NCBI RefSeq assembly: GCF_000331105.1
Contig: NC_020054.1
Coordinates: forward strand, 1,167,698 to 1,231,697
Direction: 5' to 3'
DNA length: 64,000 nucleotides
Origin: Fibrella aestuarina BUZ 2
Lineage (GTDB): Bacteria; Bacteroidota; Bacteroidia; Cytophagales; Spirosomataceae
The number at the start of each line of letters is the position of its first letter. Position 1 is the first letter of the stretch. Position numbers and translations under genes: made by a program. This document shows positions 1 through 8,646 of the stretch, one piece after another. Below the pieces are notes generated by a model. That model worked only from the letters and a program-made list of their open reading frames with translations. It searched no databases and was not told the DNA's origin.

Positions 1-1165
1 CAATGGCGATGGTACCAATCAGGAATGTCCAGAACGTAATGGGCAATGCTTTCCGCAGACCGCCCATGTTGCGGATGTCCTGTTCGTTGCTCATCGCGTG
101 GATGACGCTACCCGCCCCAAGGAACAGCAGCGCTTTGAAGAACGCGTGGGTGATGACGTGGAACATGCCCGCCGTGTAGGCCGTTGCGGCCAGGCCCAGG
201 AACATATAGCCCAACTGCGACACAGTCGAGTAGGCCAGTACTTTCTTAATGTCGTTTTGTAGCAGACCAATCGACGCAGCTAACAGTGCCGTGGCAATGG
301 CGATGCCACCGATAATATCGAGGGTGATAGGAGCAAGGCTGAACAGCACGTTGGACCGCACCACCATGTAGATACCGGCCGTCACCATCGTGGCGGCGTG
401 AATCAGCGCCGACACGGGCGTGGGGCCAGCCATGGCGTCGGGGAGCCACGTGAACAGCGGAATCTGCGCCGATTTGCCCATGGCACCAACAAACAGGAGC
501 AGCGTGATGGTTACGACAACGGGCGCGTTGACGTCCATGCCTACGACCTGTTCAAACACATCGGTAAACTCGACCGAGCCGAACGTACCCATAATCGTGA
601 AGATGCCCAGCAAAAAGCCCAGATCACCGATCCGGTTCATTACGAAGGCCTTGCGGGCGGCATTGTTGTAGCTGGTGTTGGTGTTCCAGAAGCCGATGAG
701 CAAATACGAACACAGCCCCACGCCTTCCCAGCCGATAAACATGACCACGAAGTTGGACCCCAGCACCAGCAGGAGCATGAAGAACAAAAACAGGTTGAGG
801 AAGGCCATGAACTTGCCATAGCCCGCATCGTGGTGCATGTAGCCGATGCTGTACAGATGAATGAGCGACCCAATGCCCGTCACGATGGTCAGCATCAGCA
901 GCGTAAGCTGATCGACTTGAAACGAGAAATTGATGGGCATCGACCCGACGCTGATCCAGTCGAACAGGGTGGTTTTGATGGTGGCTTCGTTGCCGACGCC
1001 AAACGCACTCCACAGCAGACAGACGCACAGAAACGCCGCTACGGGACCAGCCAGCGCCAACGGTCCTACCAGCCCGTTGGGCACTTTACGAAAGCCCAAC
1101 CCATTAATGACAAAGCCGATCAGCGGCAACAACGGAATGAGTAAACAGAGTAGATCAGGAGACAT
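1..1165 (-). CDS. nuoL: NADH-quinone oxidoreductase subunit L (partial, C-terminus off the left edge)
   Basis: Antiporter-like proton-pumping membrane subunit of respiratory complex I, cytoplasmic membrane. About 388 residues are readable from an ATG (complement of 1163-1165); the C-terminal part lies outside the window. NuoL-typical segments are seen in order: LYSIGYMHHDAGY, FIGWEGVGLCSYLLIGFW, KSAQIPLFTWLPDAMAGP (with the conserved Lys and Trp-Leu-Pro), HAATMVTAGIY and FHVITHAFFKALLFLGAG. The protein is almost entirely hydrophobic helices. nuoK lies 114 bases upstream on the same strand, the usual K-L order, and the gap is filled by a heptad-built inverted repeat. The conserved blocks make the assignment secure. 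Confidence 0.97.
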   Translation of the reverse strand, partial: MSPDLLCLLIPLLPLIGFVINGLGFRKVPNGLVGPLALAGPVAAFLCVCLLWSAFGVGNEATIKTTLFDWISVGSMPINFSFQVDQLTLLMLTIVTGIGSLIHLYSIGYMHHDAGYGKFMAFLNLFLFFMLLLVLGSNFVVMFIGWEGVGLCSYLLIGFWNTNTSYNNAARKAFVMNRIGDLGFLLGIFTIMGTFGSVEFTDVFEQVVGMDVNAPVVVTITLLLFVGAMGKSAQIPLFTWLPDAMAGPTPVSALIHAATMVTAGIYMVVRSNVLFSLAPITLDIIGGIAIATALLAASIGLLQNDIKKVLAYSTVSQLGYMFLGLAATAYTAGMFHVITHAFFKALLFLGAGSVIHAMSNEQDIRNMGGLRKALPITFWTFLIGTIAI

Positions 1166-1279
1166 AGGGAAATCAGTTTACTGTCTTCTGGTTAGTGTTG
1201 TCTGTTGCATGGCTTCCGCCTACGTAAACAGAGTCAGCTGAGCAACAGAAAGCGGAAGACAGTGAACGGTAAACAGGTT
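1166..1279. repeat. Heptad-built inverted repeat in the nuoK-nuoL gap
   Basis: The whole gap is an imperfect inverted element. The left arm (about 1172-1216) reads as degenerate 7-base units such as AGTTTAC, TGTCTTC, TGGTTAG and TGTTGTC. The right arm (about 1240-1276) reads as the complementary type: AGAAAGC, GGAAGAC, AGTGAAC, GGTAAAC. The 11-mer ACTGTCTTCTG at 1180-1190 recurs exactly at 12045-12055 in another intercistronic element, so the two belong to one sequence family. Role unknown; an RNA hairpin in the nuo transcript is an inference. Confidence 0.7.
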
Positions 1280-1624
1280 TTACCATTTCAATTTATTCAA
1301 CATCCCCACGTCGATGGTGCGGATGTTCCGGTAGATCATGACAATGATTGCCAGCCCAACCGATACTTCGGCGGCAGCAACGGCCATGATGAAAAAGACG
1401 AAGACCTGCCCGGTTGGATCAGAGCGATACGACGAGAAGGCGATTAGCAACGTGTTTACGGCGTTGAGCATCAGCTCGATCGACATAAAAATGACGATGG
1501 CGTTGCGGCGCGTCAAGACACCGATGATGCCAATGACAAAGAGAGCCGTGCTAAAAATGAGGTAATAATTGAGCGGTATTTGTTGAATAACTTCCGGAAT
1601 GGTAGCCGTAGCGGTAGGTTGCAT
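1280..1624 (-). CDS. nuoK: NADH-quinone oxidoreductase subunit K
   Basis: Small antiporter-like membrane subunit of complex I with three predicted helices. It has 114 residues, against about 100 in most NuoK; the extra length is a short N-terminal extension (MQPTATATIPEVIQQ). Two buried glutamates needed for proton transfer in the family are visible: Glu50 in FMSIELMLNAVN and Glu86 in AAAEVSVGLAI. ATG start at 1624. The gene directly upstream on the same strand is an exonuclease 45 bases away, not nuoJ, so the usual nuoJ-nuoK adjacency is absent here. nuoL follows downstream. Confidence 0.97.
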   Translation of the reverse strand: MQPTATATIPEVIQQIPLNYYLIFSTALFVIGIIGVLTRRNAIVIFMSIELMLNAVNTLLIAFSSYRSDPTGQVFVFFIMAVAAAEVSVGLAIIVMIYRNIRTIDVGMLNKLKW

Positions 1625-1669
1625 AGGAGCCTGTTGAAGGGAAAGTTGGGGGCAAAGGTAGGATAAAAT

Positions 1670-2521
1670 CTATTTTTCCCGCGAAGGGCCCCGTGAATGC
1701 GTCCCGTTCAAAGCGCCGGTGAACATGCGAAGGCGGATTTCGGTCAGGCGGCGTTTGGTGTCGAGCGAAAACTCGCCCTTCTGCACCCAATCGTAAAAGG
1801 ACGGTTCGTTTTTCAGGACGTCGAGCACCGGCTTCCCGGCATGTTTGCCAAAATTGATGACTTCTTCGCCCTTGTCGTTAAACACCATCCGGCCCGCCAG
1901 ATCCACGTTGTTGTTGCGGCCAATGGCATCGAGCGTCTCCACGTCGTTGTCGATCACGAAGTCGCGCTTACGGCCTTCGTCGCGGATAGTCTGGCCAGCA
2001 TGTTTTTGCACAATCGTATCCAGCACCTCAAACGTAGCCAGCGTATCAGCTTCGGCCCCGTGCGCACCCACCAGTTCTTTCCCGCAGAAATGCCGGTAAG
2101 CGGCGCTGAGGTTGCGGGGCTCCATCAGGTGATAAATGCGCTGCACGTCGACCATACGGCGATTTTTCATGTCGAAATCGACGTTGGCGCGCAGAAACTC
2201 TTCCACCAGCAGCGGAATGTCGAACCGGTTGGAGTTGAACCCCGCCAGGTCGCAGCCTTCCAGGAATTGAGCCAGTGTCCGGGCGATGCTCTTGAATGAG
2301 GGAGCGTCTTTGACGTCTTCGTCGTAAATGCCGTGGATCAGGCTGGTTTCGAGCGGGATTGGTACGCCGGGGTTGACGCGGTACGTTTTCACGACCAACT
2401 CACCCGACGGCATCGCTTTGGCCACGCATACCTCCACAATCCGGTCTTTGGCCGTATTGACGCCCGTTGTTTCGAGGTCGAAAACGGCTAAGGGTTTTTT
2501 CAGTTTGAGATTGTGGTTCAT
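1670..2521 (-). CDS. DEDDh-type 3'-5' exonuclease (DnaQ/epsilon-like)
   Basis: Predicted 283-residue exonuclease of the DnaQ/RNase T superfamily, which removes nucleotides from 3' ends with two metal ions. Motifs: Exo I FDLETTG (Asp15, Glu17), Exo II around NSNRFDIPLL (Asp101), Exo III HGAEADT (His154, Asp159). The region after about residue 175 has a DUF3820-like look (VINFGKHAGKPV) and may bind nucleic acid; this is a weak inference. The frame stays open to 2602, but I chose the ATG at 2521 because the conserved fold begins a few residues later and a -7 promoter match on the minus strand (2558-2565) lies upstream of it. It is probably a repair or proofreading exonuclease; which one cannot be told from sequence. 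Confidence 0.85.
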   Translation of the reverse strand: MNHNLKLKKPLAVFDLETTGVNTAKDRIVEVCVAKAMPSGELVVKTYRVNPGVPIPLETSLIHGIYDEDVKDAPSFKSIARTLAQFLEGCDLAGFNSNRFDIPLLVEEFLRANVDFDMKNRRMVDVQRIYHLMEPRNLSAAYRHFCGKELVGAHGAEADTLATFEVLDTIVQKHAGQTIRDEGRKRDFVIDNDVETLDAIGRNNNVDLAGRMVFNDKGEEVINFGKHAGKPVLDVLKNEPSFYDWVQKGEFSLDTKRRLTEIRLRMFTGALNGTHSRGPSREK

Positions 2522-2551
2522 TGGTTGGCTTCGTTCGGTCAGGTACGTTTG
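2521..2551 (+). promoter_or_regulatory. Predicted Bacteroidota promoter for recX
   Basis: Exact -7 motif TACGTTTG at 2544-2551 (TAnnTTTG), with TTG at 2521-2523 lying 20 bases upstream as a -33 element. It would start transcription near 2558, about 65 bases before recX. Confidence 0.5.
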
Positions 2552-2557
2552 ATTCAA

Positions 2558-2565
2558 CAAAAATA
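2558..2565 (-). promoter_or_regulatory. Predicted -7 element for the exonuclease gene
   Basis: CAAAAATA on the plus strand reads TATTTTTG on the minus strand, an exact TAnnTTTG match, 37 bases before the exonuclease ATG at 2521. It overlaps the predicted recX start site, so the divergent promoters face each other. No clear -33 TTG is seen. Confidence 0.45.
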
Positions 2566-2622
2566 GTGACGTAGCCCGAAGCTTCACCCGAACCCCACCC
2601 AACCCGTCGGTGTTTTTTCAGT

Positions 2623-3081
2623 ATGACCGAATACCTCAAAGATGCCTTGCGGAAGGCGGCCTCATTTTGCGCCTATCAGGAACGTACCCAGCAGGAGGTT
2701 CGCAAACGGCTCGATGCCTGGGATATCTACGGCGACGATGCTGAGGAGATCATTGCCGAGCTGATTACGCAGGGCTACCTGAGCGAAGAGCGGTTTGCTA
2801 CCAGTTTTGCCGGGGGGAAATTTCGGGTGAAAGGATGGGGGAAACGAAAAATTGCCCAGCATCTGAAGCAACGGGGTATTACGGGCCGTAATCTGGAAAC
2901 GGCGCTGGCCGACATCAAACCCGATGACTACCGGGCGCGGCTCGCTGAACTGCTGGATAAAAAACGGCGCACCCTCCACGACGATAACCCACTGGTTGTA
3001 AAGCAAAAACTGGCCCGGTATGCCCTGAGCAAGGGGTTTGAAATGGGCCTGATCTGGGAAGTACTGGGGGGTGAAGACTAA
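2623..3081 (+). CDS. recX: Regulatory protein RecX
   Basis: 152-residue RecX family protein, a small alpha-helical modulator that binds RecA filaments and limits recombinase activity. It shows the tandem three-helix repeats of RecX, with hallmark stretches ERTQQEVRKRL, EEIIAELITQGYLSEERFATSFAGGK, KRKIAQHLKQRGI and VKQKLARYALSKGF. ATG at 2623. It stands alone: recA is not next to it, which is common in Bacteroidota. It is divergent from the exonuclease gene with a 101-base shared promoter region. Confidence 0.92.
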   Translation: MTEYLKDALRKAASFCAYQERTQQEVRKRLDAWDIYGDDAEEIIAELITQGYLSEERFATSFAGGKFRVKGWGKRKIAQHLKQRGITGRNLETALADIKPDDYRARLAELLDKKRRTLHDDNPLVVKQKLARYALSKGFEMGLIWEVLGGED

Positions 3082-3285
3082 GCGCTCCATTCACGCGTTC
3101 TATACATACAGACCTTAATTCGGATAGGCTATTGCCTAACTAAACCGGGCTGCATCCCAACCTTTTCCGCTGCACTTGACTCTTTATTGTTGTCTTGATA
3201 GCTATTCTGCTCATACACAAGCAAAAAGCTGCACAGGACGTTGTCAGTAGAGGTTAATGTGTTTACAGTAGAATCGGTCGTTCAG

Positions 3286-4722
3286 ATGGTAGCAGTCAAA
3301 TCGAGGTCCAGTATTCAGGTAGCAGTCGAGCAGAAAGTACCCAAGCCGCAGCGGTGGTCGCTTGAAACGTTGTTTCTGATTATAGGCTTTTTCTTTGGCG
3401 TCTTATTTTTAGCCACTACGCCGCCTTTTCAGGTTGCCGACGAGTCGCGCCATTTTGTGCGGGCTTACCAAATTTCGGAAGATGTCCTTCACGCGCTGGG
3501 CTGGATTCCGTCCAGCGATAAGTTGCCCGTCAGTCTGGTCAATGCTATCGAAGAGACCCAGTATCTACACGTTGACCCAGAATCGAAAACGACGATAGGC
3601 CACACCCTATCGCTGATGGACGACGACCTGCGGCCCGAAGCCAGGGTCAGGTACGTCGACACGGCGGGTTACCCATTCATCAGCTACCTGCCTCAACTTG
3701 CCCTCATCATTCCAATGCGTTTGTTGCAGGTCAACGCCGTTGTCACGCTCTATGCCGCCCGGTTTTGCGCGTTGCTGTTTTGGCTGCTGGTAACGTACCT
3801 GGCCATCCGGAAGCTGCCCGTTGCCAAGCATTTGCTGGTGTTCATTGCCCTGCTGCCCATGACCATCTTTCAGGCGGGGTCTCTTTCCGCTGACTGCATC
3901 ACCCTGTCGTTGAGTTTCCTGTTGATCGCCTATTACGTGCATCTGGCCCACAAAGCGTCGTATGTGCGGAGCAATGAGTTTTTGGTCGTCAGTGGGGTAG
4001 GAGCGTTGCTGACGGCGGCCAAGCTGGTCTATTTTCCGCTGGTCGGGCTTCATTTCCTCATCAGTCCGGCTAAATTCCGATCGCGTCGGCTCTACGTCCT
4101 GACGTTCGCCCTGACGGTATTTGTCTGCATCGCCACGCTGCTGATCTCCTATAACAACTTTCTGACGCCGCTATTTTCGCCTGAAAAAGCAGTCGCCGCA
4201 ACAAGTGCCCAAGGCCCAACGCCTTACCCGCAGCTTAATTTTCTCCTGGCCAACCCCCTGAATATTGGCCGGATGCTGGCCGCAACGGGTGGTAAGTACG
4301 GACGTACCTACATGGATGGCTTCGTTGGGCATTTGGGCTGGCGCTGCGCTTCGCTACCGTCGTATCTGTACGTAGTCACGATCCTGATGATTGCGATTAC
4401 GGCCTTTACCGCCGACAGTCGCCTGTTCACGAGGCGCTGGCACAGGCTGTTGCTAATCGGTATTGCGGCTGTCATCAGCGGAGCCATTTGCCTGGCCATT
4501 TGCACCGACACGTTCCTGAATCACAAGCCTACGTTCCTGTTACGCGGTATTCAGGGACGGTATTTCACGCCGTTCGCCATGCTGATCGGGCTGTTGGCCG
4601 CCAACCGAACGAGCCTCAACCGGCGCTACGGTCGCTACATTCAGGCTGCGATGCTGCCGTTTGTGGTTTTCCTGCTGCTGAATGCCTTTTACTTTCTGGT
4701 CGATCATTACTACGAGTTGTAG
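3286..4722 (+). CDS. DUF2142 family polytopic membrane protein
   Basis: About 478 residues with many hydrophobic helices. The N-terminal motif FQVADESRHFVRAYQIS after the first helix, the later HLGW segment and the GIQGRYFTPF block near the C-terminus are typical of DUF2142. That family resembles GT-C membrane glycosyltransferases and is often found in polysaccharide clusters; no substrate can be inferred. The frame is open from a TTG at 3241, but the ATG at 3286 gives a cytoplasmic basic leader before the first helix and is preferred. It is isolated from other glycan genes here and ends toward nrdB across a strong bidirectional terminator. Confidence 0.8.
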   Translation: MVAVKSRSSIQVAVEQKVPKPQRWSLETLFLIIGFFFGVLFLATTPPFQVADESRHFVRAYQISEDVLHALGWIPSSDKLPVSLVNAIEETQYLHVDPESKTTIGHTLSLMDDDLRPEARVRYVDTAGYPFISYLPQLALIIPMRLLQVNAVVTLYAARFCALLFWLLVTYLAIRKLPVAKHLLVFIALLPMTIFQAGSLSADCITLSLSFLLIAYYVHLAHKASYVRSNEFLVVSGVGALLTAAKLVYFPLVGLHFLISPAKFRSRRLYVLTFALTVFVCIATLLISYNNFLTPLFSPEKAVAATSAQGPTPYPQLNFLLANPLNIGRMLAATGGKYGRTYMDGFVGHLGWRCASLPSYLYVVTILMIAITAFTADSRLFTRRWHRLLLIGIAAVISGAICLAICTDTFLNHKPTFLLRGIQGRYFTPFAMLIGLLAANRTSLNRRYGRYIQAAMLPFVVFLLLNAFYFLVDHYYEL

Positions 4723-4746
4723 AGGGCGAACCGCAACGTTTCAAAT

Positions 4747-4790
4747 GCGAAAAAGGCGCACCGAGATCAATCTCGGTGCGCCTTTTTCGC
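4747..4790. terminator. Bidirectional terminator between DUF2142 gene and nrdB
   Basis: Perfect 21-bp stem (4747-4767 with 4770-4790) and a two-base centre, with A-runs on the left and T-runs on the right. It serves the two convergent genes. Confidence 0.9.
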
Positions 4791-4807
4791 GTGGTTTCAG
4801 ACAGGAT

Positions 4808-5800
4808 TTAAAAATCCTCTTCCATCGAGAATTTCGTTACCTCTTTATCCTTGCTCGTTGACGCCATGACACCCGCTTTCTGGTACTCACCAACGCGCTT
4901 CTCGAAGAAGTTGGTTTTGCCTTGCAGCGAAATCATATCCATGAAATCGAAGGGGTTCGAGACGTTGTAAATCGAGTTCAAGCCGAGCGATACCAGCAGG
5001 TGGTCGGCCACAAACTCGATGTATTGTTTCATGAGGTCGGCGTTCATCCCGATCAGCGATACGGGGAGGGCGTCGCTCACAAACTCCTGCTCAATCTCAA
5101 CGGCGTTCCGGATGATGTCGTAGATCGCCTGCGGATCCATTTTGTTCCGGATGTGATCCGTGTAGAGCAAGCAGGCAAAATCGCGGTGCAGCCCTTCGTC
5201 GCGCGAGATCAGTTCGTTTGAGAACGTCAGACCCGGCATGAGGCCCCGCTTTTTGAGCCAGAAAATCGAGCAGAACGAACCCGAGAAGAAGATCCCCTCA
5301 ACCGCTGCGAAGGCGATGAGCCGCTCGGCAAAGCTACCGTTGCTGATCCAGCGCAAGGCCCAGTCGGCTTTCTTCTGCACGCAGGGGATCGTATCGATGG
5401 CATTGAGCATCCGGTCTTTTTCGATCGGGTCCTTAATGTACGTGTCGATCAGCAGCGAATAGGTTTCTGAGTGGATGTTCTCCATCATAATCTGGAAACC
5501 GTAGAAGCACTTCGCCTCGGCATACTGAACCTCCGAGAGGAAGTTGACGGCGAGGTTTTCGTTGACGATCCCATCCGAAGCGGCAAAGAAGGCCAGCACG
5601 TGCGAAATGAAGTGGCGCTCACCGTCGCTGAGGCTATTCCAGTCTTTCAGGTCCTGCCCCAGATCGATCTCTTCAGCGGTCCAGAATGAAGCCTCGTGCT
5701 TCTTGTACATCTGCCAGATGTCGTTGTGCTTGATCGGAAAGAGCACAAATCGGCTTTTATCTTCTTCCAGGAGCGGTTCAACAGAGGTTTCAGCGAGCAT
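4808..5800 (-). CDS. nrdB: Class Ia ribonucleotide reductase beta subunit
   Basis: 330-residue R2 subunit that holds the di-iron/tyrosyl radical cofactor and supplies the radical to NrdA for deoxyribonucleotide synthesis in the cytoplasm. Predicted iron ligands, by alignment to known R2 motifs: Asp46 (AEEIDL), Glu107 and His110 (MENIHSE), Glu168 (VEGIFFSG), Glu202 and His205 (RDEGLHRDF). The radical tyrosine is Tyr114 in [11 protein letters not shown]. The C-terminal tail KFSMEEDF is acidic like the NrdA-docking tail. ATG at 5800. nrdA is not adjacent in this window. A good promoter match lies upstream, giving a leader of about 60 bases; no NrdR box was identified. Confidence 0.97.
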   Translation of the reverse strand: MLAETSVEPLLEEDKSRFVLFPIKHNDIWQMYKKHEASFWTAEEIDLGQDLKDWNSLSDGERHFISHVLAFFAASDGIVNENLAVNFLSEVQYAEAKCFYGFQIMMENIHSETYSLLIDTYIKDPIEKDRMLNAIDTIPCVQKKADWALRWISNGSFAERLIAFAAVEGIFFSGSFCSIFWLKKRGLMPGLTFSNELISRDEGLHRDFACLLYTDHIRNKMDPQAIYDIIRNAVEIEQEFVSDALPVSLIGMNADLMKQYIEFVADHLLVSLGLNSIYNVSNPFDFMDMISLQGKTNFFEKRVGEYQKAGVMASTSKDKEVTKFSMEEDF

Positions 5801-5869
5801 ACCTTAGTAGATGGTTGTTTATCAGATTGTTAGAGAGTCGTCCGGTAGTGGTGGGCGACTTGCGACTAA

Positions 5870-5898
5870 CAAAAATAGCGCTTATGGTGGCACCGACA
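5870..5898 (-). promoter_or_regulatory. Predicted nrdB promoter
   Basis: On the minus strand: TTG (complement of 5896-5898), 18-base spacer, then TATTTTTG (complement of 5870-5877), an exact Bacteroidota -33/-7 pair. Confidence 0.6.
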
Positions 5899-5946
5899 AG
5901 GCCAGGCCGCGCTTATTCTTCTGATAATTTAGGCTGGGCCATTCCG

Positions 5947-6627
5947 CTACTTTTCTGCCGTTTCTGGTTTGAGCTTATCGGCCAGCTTCTTTTTAAACTT
6001 CTCGACTTTGGGTCTCGAAACGCTATTGATATAGAAGTCGTCTGGGTGGGCACGGTAGTAGCCCTGATGATACACCTCGGCGGGGTAAAATGCCTTGAAC
6101 GGCACCACCTGCGTCACCACCGGATCAGTATAGATGCCACTGGCATTGTAGTGCGCAATGGCCTTATCGATGGCTGCTTTTTCGGCTGGGGTGCGGTAGA
6201 AAGCCACGGAGCGGTATTGGGTACCCACGTCGGGGCCCTGCCGGTTGAGTGTGGTAGGGTCATGGGCATACAGGAAGGCTTTCACCAGCGTGTCGTAGGG
6301 AATCACCTTCGGGTCATAATACACCTGAACCGACTCGGCATGCCCCGTCTGATCGGTGCCGACCTGCTCATAGGTGGGGTTGGCCAGGTCGCCACCCGCG
6401 TAACCCGAAACGGCTTCGCGCACACCCTTGAGCAACTCAAATTCTTCTTCAATGCACCAGAAGCAACCACCCGCAAATGTGGCTACGGCTTCGCCCGGTG
6501 CGGGCTGAGGCAGTTTGGCGGGCGACGTATCTTTTACTTCGTTCTGATTGGCTTTGTCGGCGCTCTTTTTGGTGCACCCCACAGCTAGTATGAGGAGGAA
6601 GAAATAAGGAAGGAAACGCATGGTCAT
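5947..6627 (-). CDS. msrA: Peptide methionine (S)-S-oxide reductase, lipoprotein form
   Basis: 226-residue MsrA that reduces methionine-S-sulfoxide in proteins. The catalytic motif GGCFWCIEEEFE is present, with the nucleophile at Cys55. The family core follows: YAGGDLANPTYEQVGTDQTGHAESVQVYYDP and later QGPDVGTQYRS. Residues 3-18 form a lipoprotein signal (RFLPYFFLLILAVGC), so the enzyme is probably anchored in the periplasm or outer membrane rather than cytosolic, where it would repair envelope proteins. A second ATG two codons later is an equally good start. No MsrB domain is fused. It stands alone between nrdB and an unknown membrane protein. Confidence 0.95.
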   Translation of the reverse strand: MTMRFLPYFFLLILAVGCTKKSADKANQNEVKDTSPAKLPQPAPGEAVATFAGGCFWCIEEEFELLKGVREAVSGYAGGDLANPTYEQVGTDQTGHAESVQVYYDPKVIPYDTLVKAFLYAHDPTTLNRQGPDVGTQYRSVAFYRTPAEKAAIDKAIAHYNASGIYTDPVVTQVVPFKAFYPAEVYHQGYYRAHPDDFYINSVSRPKVEKFKKKLADKLKPETAEK

Positions 6628-6711
6628 ACGAGTTCAATAGGCGAAGGTCAGCAGAGGATAACGTACCTACGCGGTTGTGTGAACGACAGACATGCAGCCT
6701 GCCCCCTCGGG

Positions 6712-7833
6712 TTACACCCACAGGCCGCGGCCCTGGTAATACTCTTTGCCAATCTGTTCGATATCGGCGACCGAATAGGAGAGCCAGCTGCGGTCTTTGA
6801 GTTGACGAAGGCGCCGTTTTTCAAACCACGATAGGTTACCGTCGATTAGAACGCCGAAAATGACCAGACGTTCCAGTGGCTTGCGAACCTCGGGCGGTGC
6901 TTCGGCCAGCCGGTCCAGAAAGCGGCCGGTCGGGTTGATGACCTGGAGGCCAAACCGGTCCATCAGCGTCTCGGTAAGCAGCAGATGGGCATAGTTGTAC
7001 TGGCGCTTCAGAACCGCCACATATTGCAGCGCTTCCGGGATAAGGGCGCAAAACGCTTCGTTGTGCCGCCATTCTTCATAAAGATCATCCACGAATTCGC
7101 GAATGGTCAGGGGCGCCATGACCCGAATTTTGGCTTCGTGAATAACCCGGTTCGAGGCCCACACATTCCAGAAAGCGTACACGGGTAAACCAATCAGATT
7201 GATTACCTGAGGAATGACAAAACGCCCTGCCAGTGGCCGCAATGCGACTTTCAGCACAAAGCTGCTGATGACTGCTTTGACTTGATTGACTACGAAAAAC
7301 GCGGTCAGGCCCCACTGCGGCAGGCCCAGATAGGGGTCGATACCATAACGTAGCAAGCCTTTGTCGGCCCCGTCCCGGACGGCTTCGGCCAGCGCGTACA
7401 GGTGGCGTTCGTACTGGGCATCGTGCTGACGTGGGAACTGGCAAACCGCCATCACATACCGTACGGCCCGCAGGTTGATGTACAACAGTGCATAAACTTC
7501 AAGGTAAACCAGTAAGATAGCGTACAGCGTTGTGATCAGGGGTAGGTCGACCGAGTAGCCGAATAGAGTGGCGCTGTTTGATGCGAAGAAAGCAGGCCAC
7601 AGATACTGAGGCAGATACAGAGAAACCACACCAAAAATGCCCAGCAAGGCCGCCATCCCTAGCGTTTGCCGACGAACTTTGCCAATGACCTGGTTTTCCA
7701 GTTCATTCATGACAAACGGCTCGTCAGTCGGATGCGCCGAGTCTAAAGCCCGCCGCAGGTAGCGTAACGCTAACTGGTCGATGGGACCAGGCGTATTTTC
7801 GGGCGGTTGTGTAGACATTGGAATGGTATGCAT
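6712..7833 (-). CDS. Polytopic membrane protein of unknown function
   Basis: 373 residues. The N-terminal 55 residues are soluble. Hydrophobic segments follow near residues 58-80 (LGMAALLGIFGVVSLYL), 98-125 (LITTLYAILLVYLEVYALLYI), 175-200 and 208-228, then a C-terminal soluble region of about 140 residues that ends SYSVADIEQIGKEYYQGRGLWV. From memory it resembles proteins annotated as the LBF_2804 family, for which no function is known; treat that name as tentative. ATG at 7833; an in-frame ATG at 7818 is an alternative. It is divergent from the YigZ gene. Confidence 0.6.
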   Translation of the reverse strand: MHTIPMSTQPPENTPGPIDQLALRYLRRALDSAHPTDEPFVMNELENQVIGKVRRQTLGMAALLGIFGVVSLYLPQYLWPAFFASNSATLFGYSVDLPLITTLYAILLVYLEVYALLYINLRAVRYVMAVCQFPRQHDAQYERHLYALAEAVRDGADKGLLRYGIDPYLGLPQWGLTAFFVVNQVKAVISSFVLKVALRPLAGRFVIPQVINLIGLPVYAFWNVWASNRVIHEAKIRVMAPLTIREFVDDLYEEWRHNEAFCALIPEALQYVAVLKRQYNYAHLLLTETLMDRFGLQVINPTGRFLDRLAEAPPEVRKPLERLVIFGVLIDGNLSWFEKRRLRQLKDRSWLSYSVADIEQIGKEYYQGRGLWV

Positions 7834-7965
7834 TGGTGGCGGTTTTGTGGCTATATAACTGTCAGAAAGCGGCTGCTGTTTAGAATAAGTATTGGCTTAC
7901 TGGTATTTGGTCAGTAGCGGCGTAACCCATTTTTGAGGATTAATAACCATCGACCATCAACAGAC

Positions 7966-8589
7966 ATGACACTTTTCGACGATACGTTTCGAACCATCAC
8001 TACGGCTACTGAAGGTGATTTTCGGGACCGGGGCAGCAAGTTTCTGGGCTTTGCCTACCCAATCCGCTCCGAGGCCGATGCCCGAACGTACCTGGAGGCC
8101 CTGCGTAAAATTCACCCAAAGGCCAATCACCATTGTTACGCCTACCGGCTCGGCCTCGATCGTAACCACTATCGGGTCAACGACGACGGCGAACCGAGCG
8201 GAACCGCCGGGCGGCCCATTCTGAACGTGCTGTTATCGCGCGATCTGACCAATGTGCTTGTGGTGGTGGTGCGCTACTTCGGCGGTACGTTGCTCGGTGT
8301 GCCGGGGCTGATCAACGCCTATAAACTGGCCACCATGGCTGCACTCGACGTGGCCACGGTGGTAGAGAAAACGGTGAATGAGGTGTACCGGCTTCGCTTT
8401 CCGTTCGAACAGATGAACGACGTGATGCGCGTAGTGAAAGAACACCAGCTGACGATCCTGAAACAGGACTTCGATACCGCCTGCCTCCTCGACCTGGAAA
8501 TGCGCCGCACGTTGGTGGAGGTCGTGATGGGCAAACTGGGGAAGCTGGATGGCGTAGAGGCAAAGAGCGTGGCGCAAGGGGCATCATAG
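7966..8589 (+). CDS. YigZ/IMPACT (UPF0029) family protein
   Basis: 207 residues. The N-terminal IMPACT domain carries RGSKFLGFAYPI, KANHHCYAYRLG, NDDGEPSGTAGRPIL and VVVRYFGGTLLGVPGLINAY, the family's signature blocks. A short C-terminal domain follows. The family is linked to translation regulation in eukaryotes; its bacterial role is poorly defined. I chose the ATG at 7966 rather than the upstream TTG at 7933. The last residues (AQGAS) and the stop codon lie inside the left arm of an inverted repeat that continues to the stop codon of the convergent ABC transporter, so the C-terminus may have been reshaped by the element. Confidence 0.9.
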   Translation: MTLFDDTFRTITTATEGDFRDRGSKFLGFAYPIRSEADARTYLEALRKIHPKANHHCYAYRLGLDRNHYRVNDDGEPSGTAGRPILNVLLSRDLTNVLVVVVRYFGGTLLGVPGLINAYKLATMAALDVATVVEKTVNEVYRLRFPFEQMNDVMRVVKEHQLTILKQDFDTACLLDLEMRRTLVEVVMGKLGKLDGVEAKSVAQGAS

Positions 8590-8646
8590 GAATCAGGGAT
8601 AAGTCATTTATACCCCTATACCCCGAGCCCTATGCCCCTTGCCCTA
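8572..8646. repeat. Inverted repeat bridging two convergent stop codons
   Basis: CAAGGGGCAT at 8575-8584 is inverted at 8632-8641 (ATGCCCCTTG). The right arm reads as CCCTATA/CCCCGAG/CCCTATG/CCCCTTG/CCCTACA-like 7-8 base units. The left arm contains the YigZ-family stop codon (8587-8589), and the right arm runs into the ABC transporter stop (complement of 8644-8646). Confidence 0.6.
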
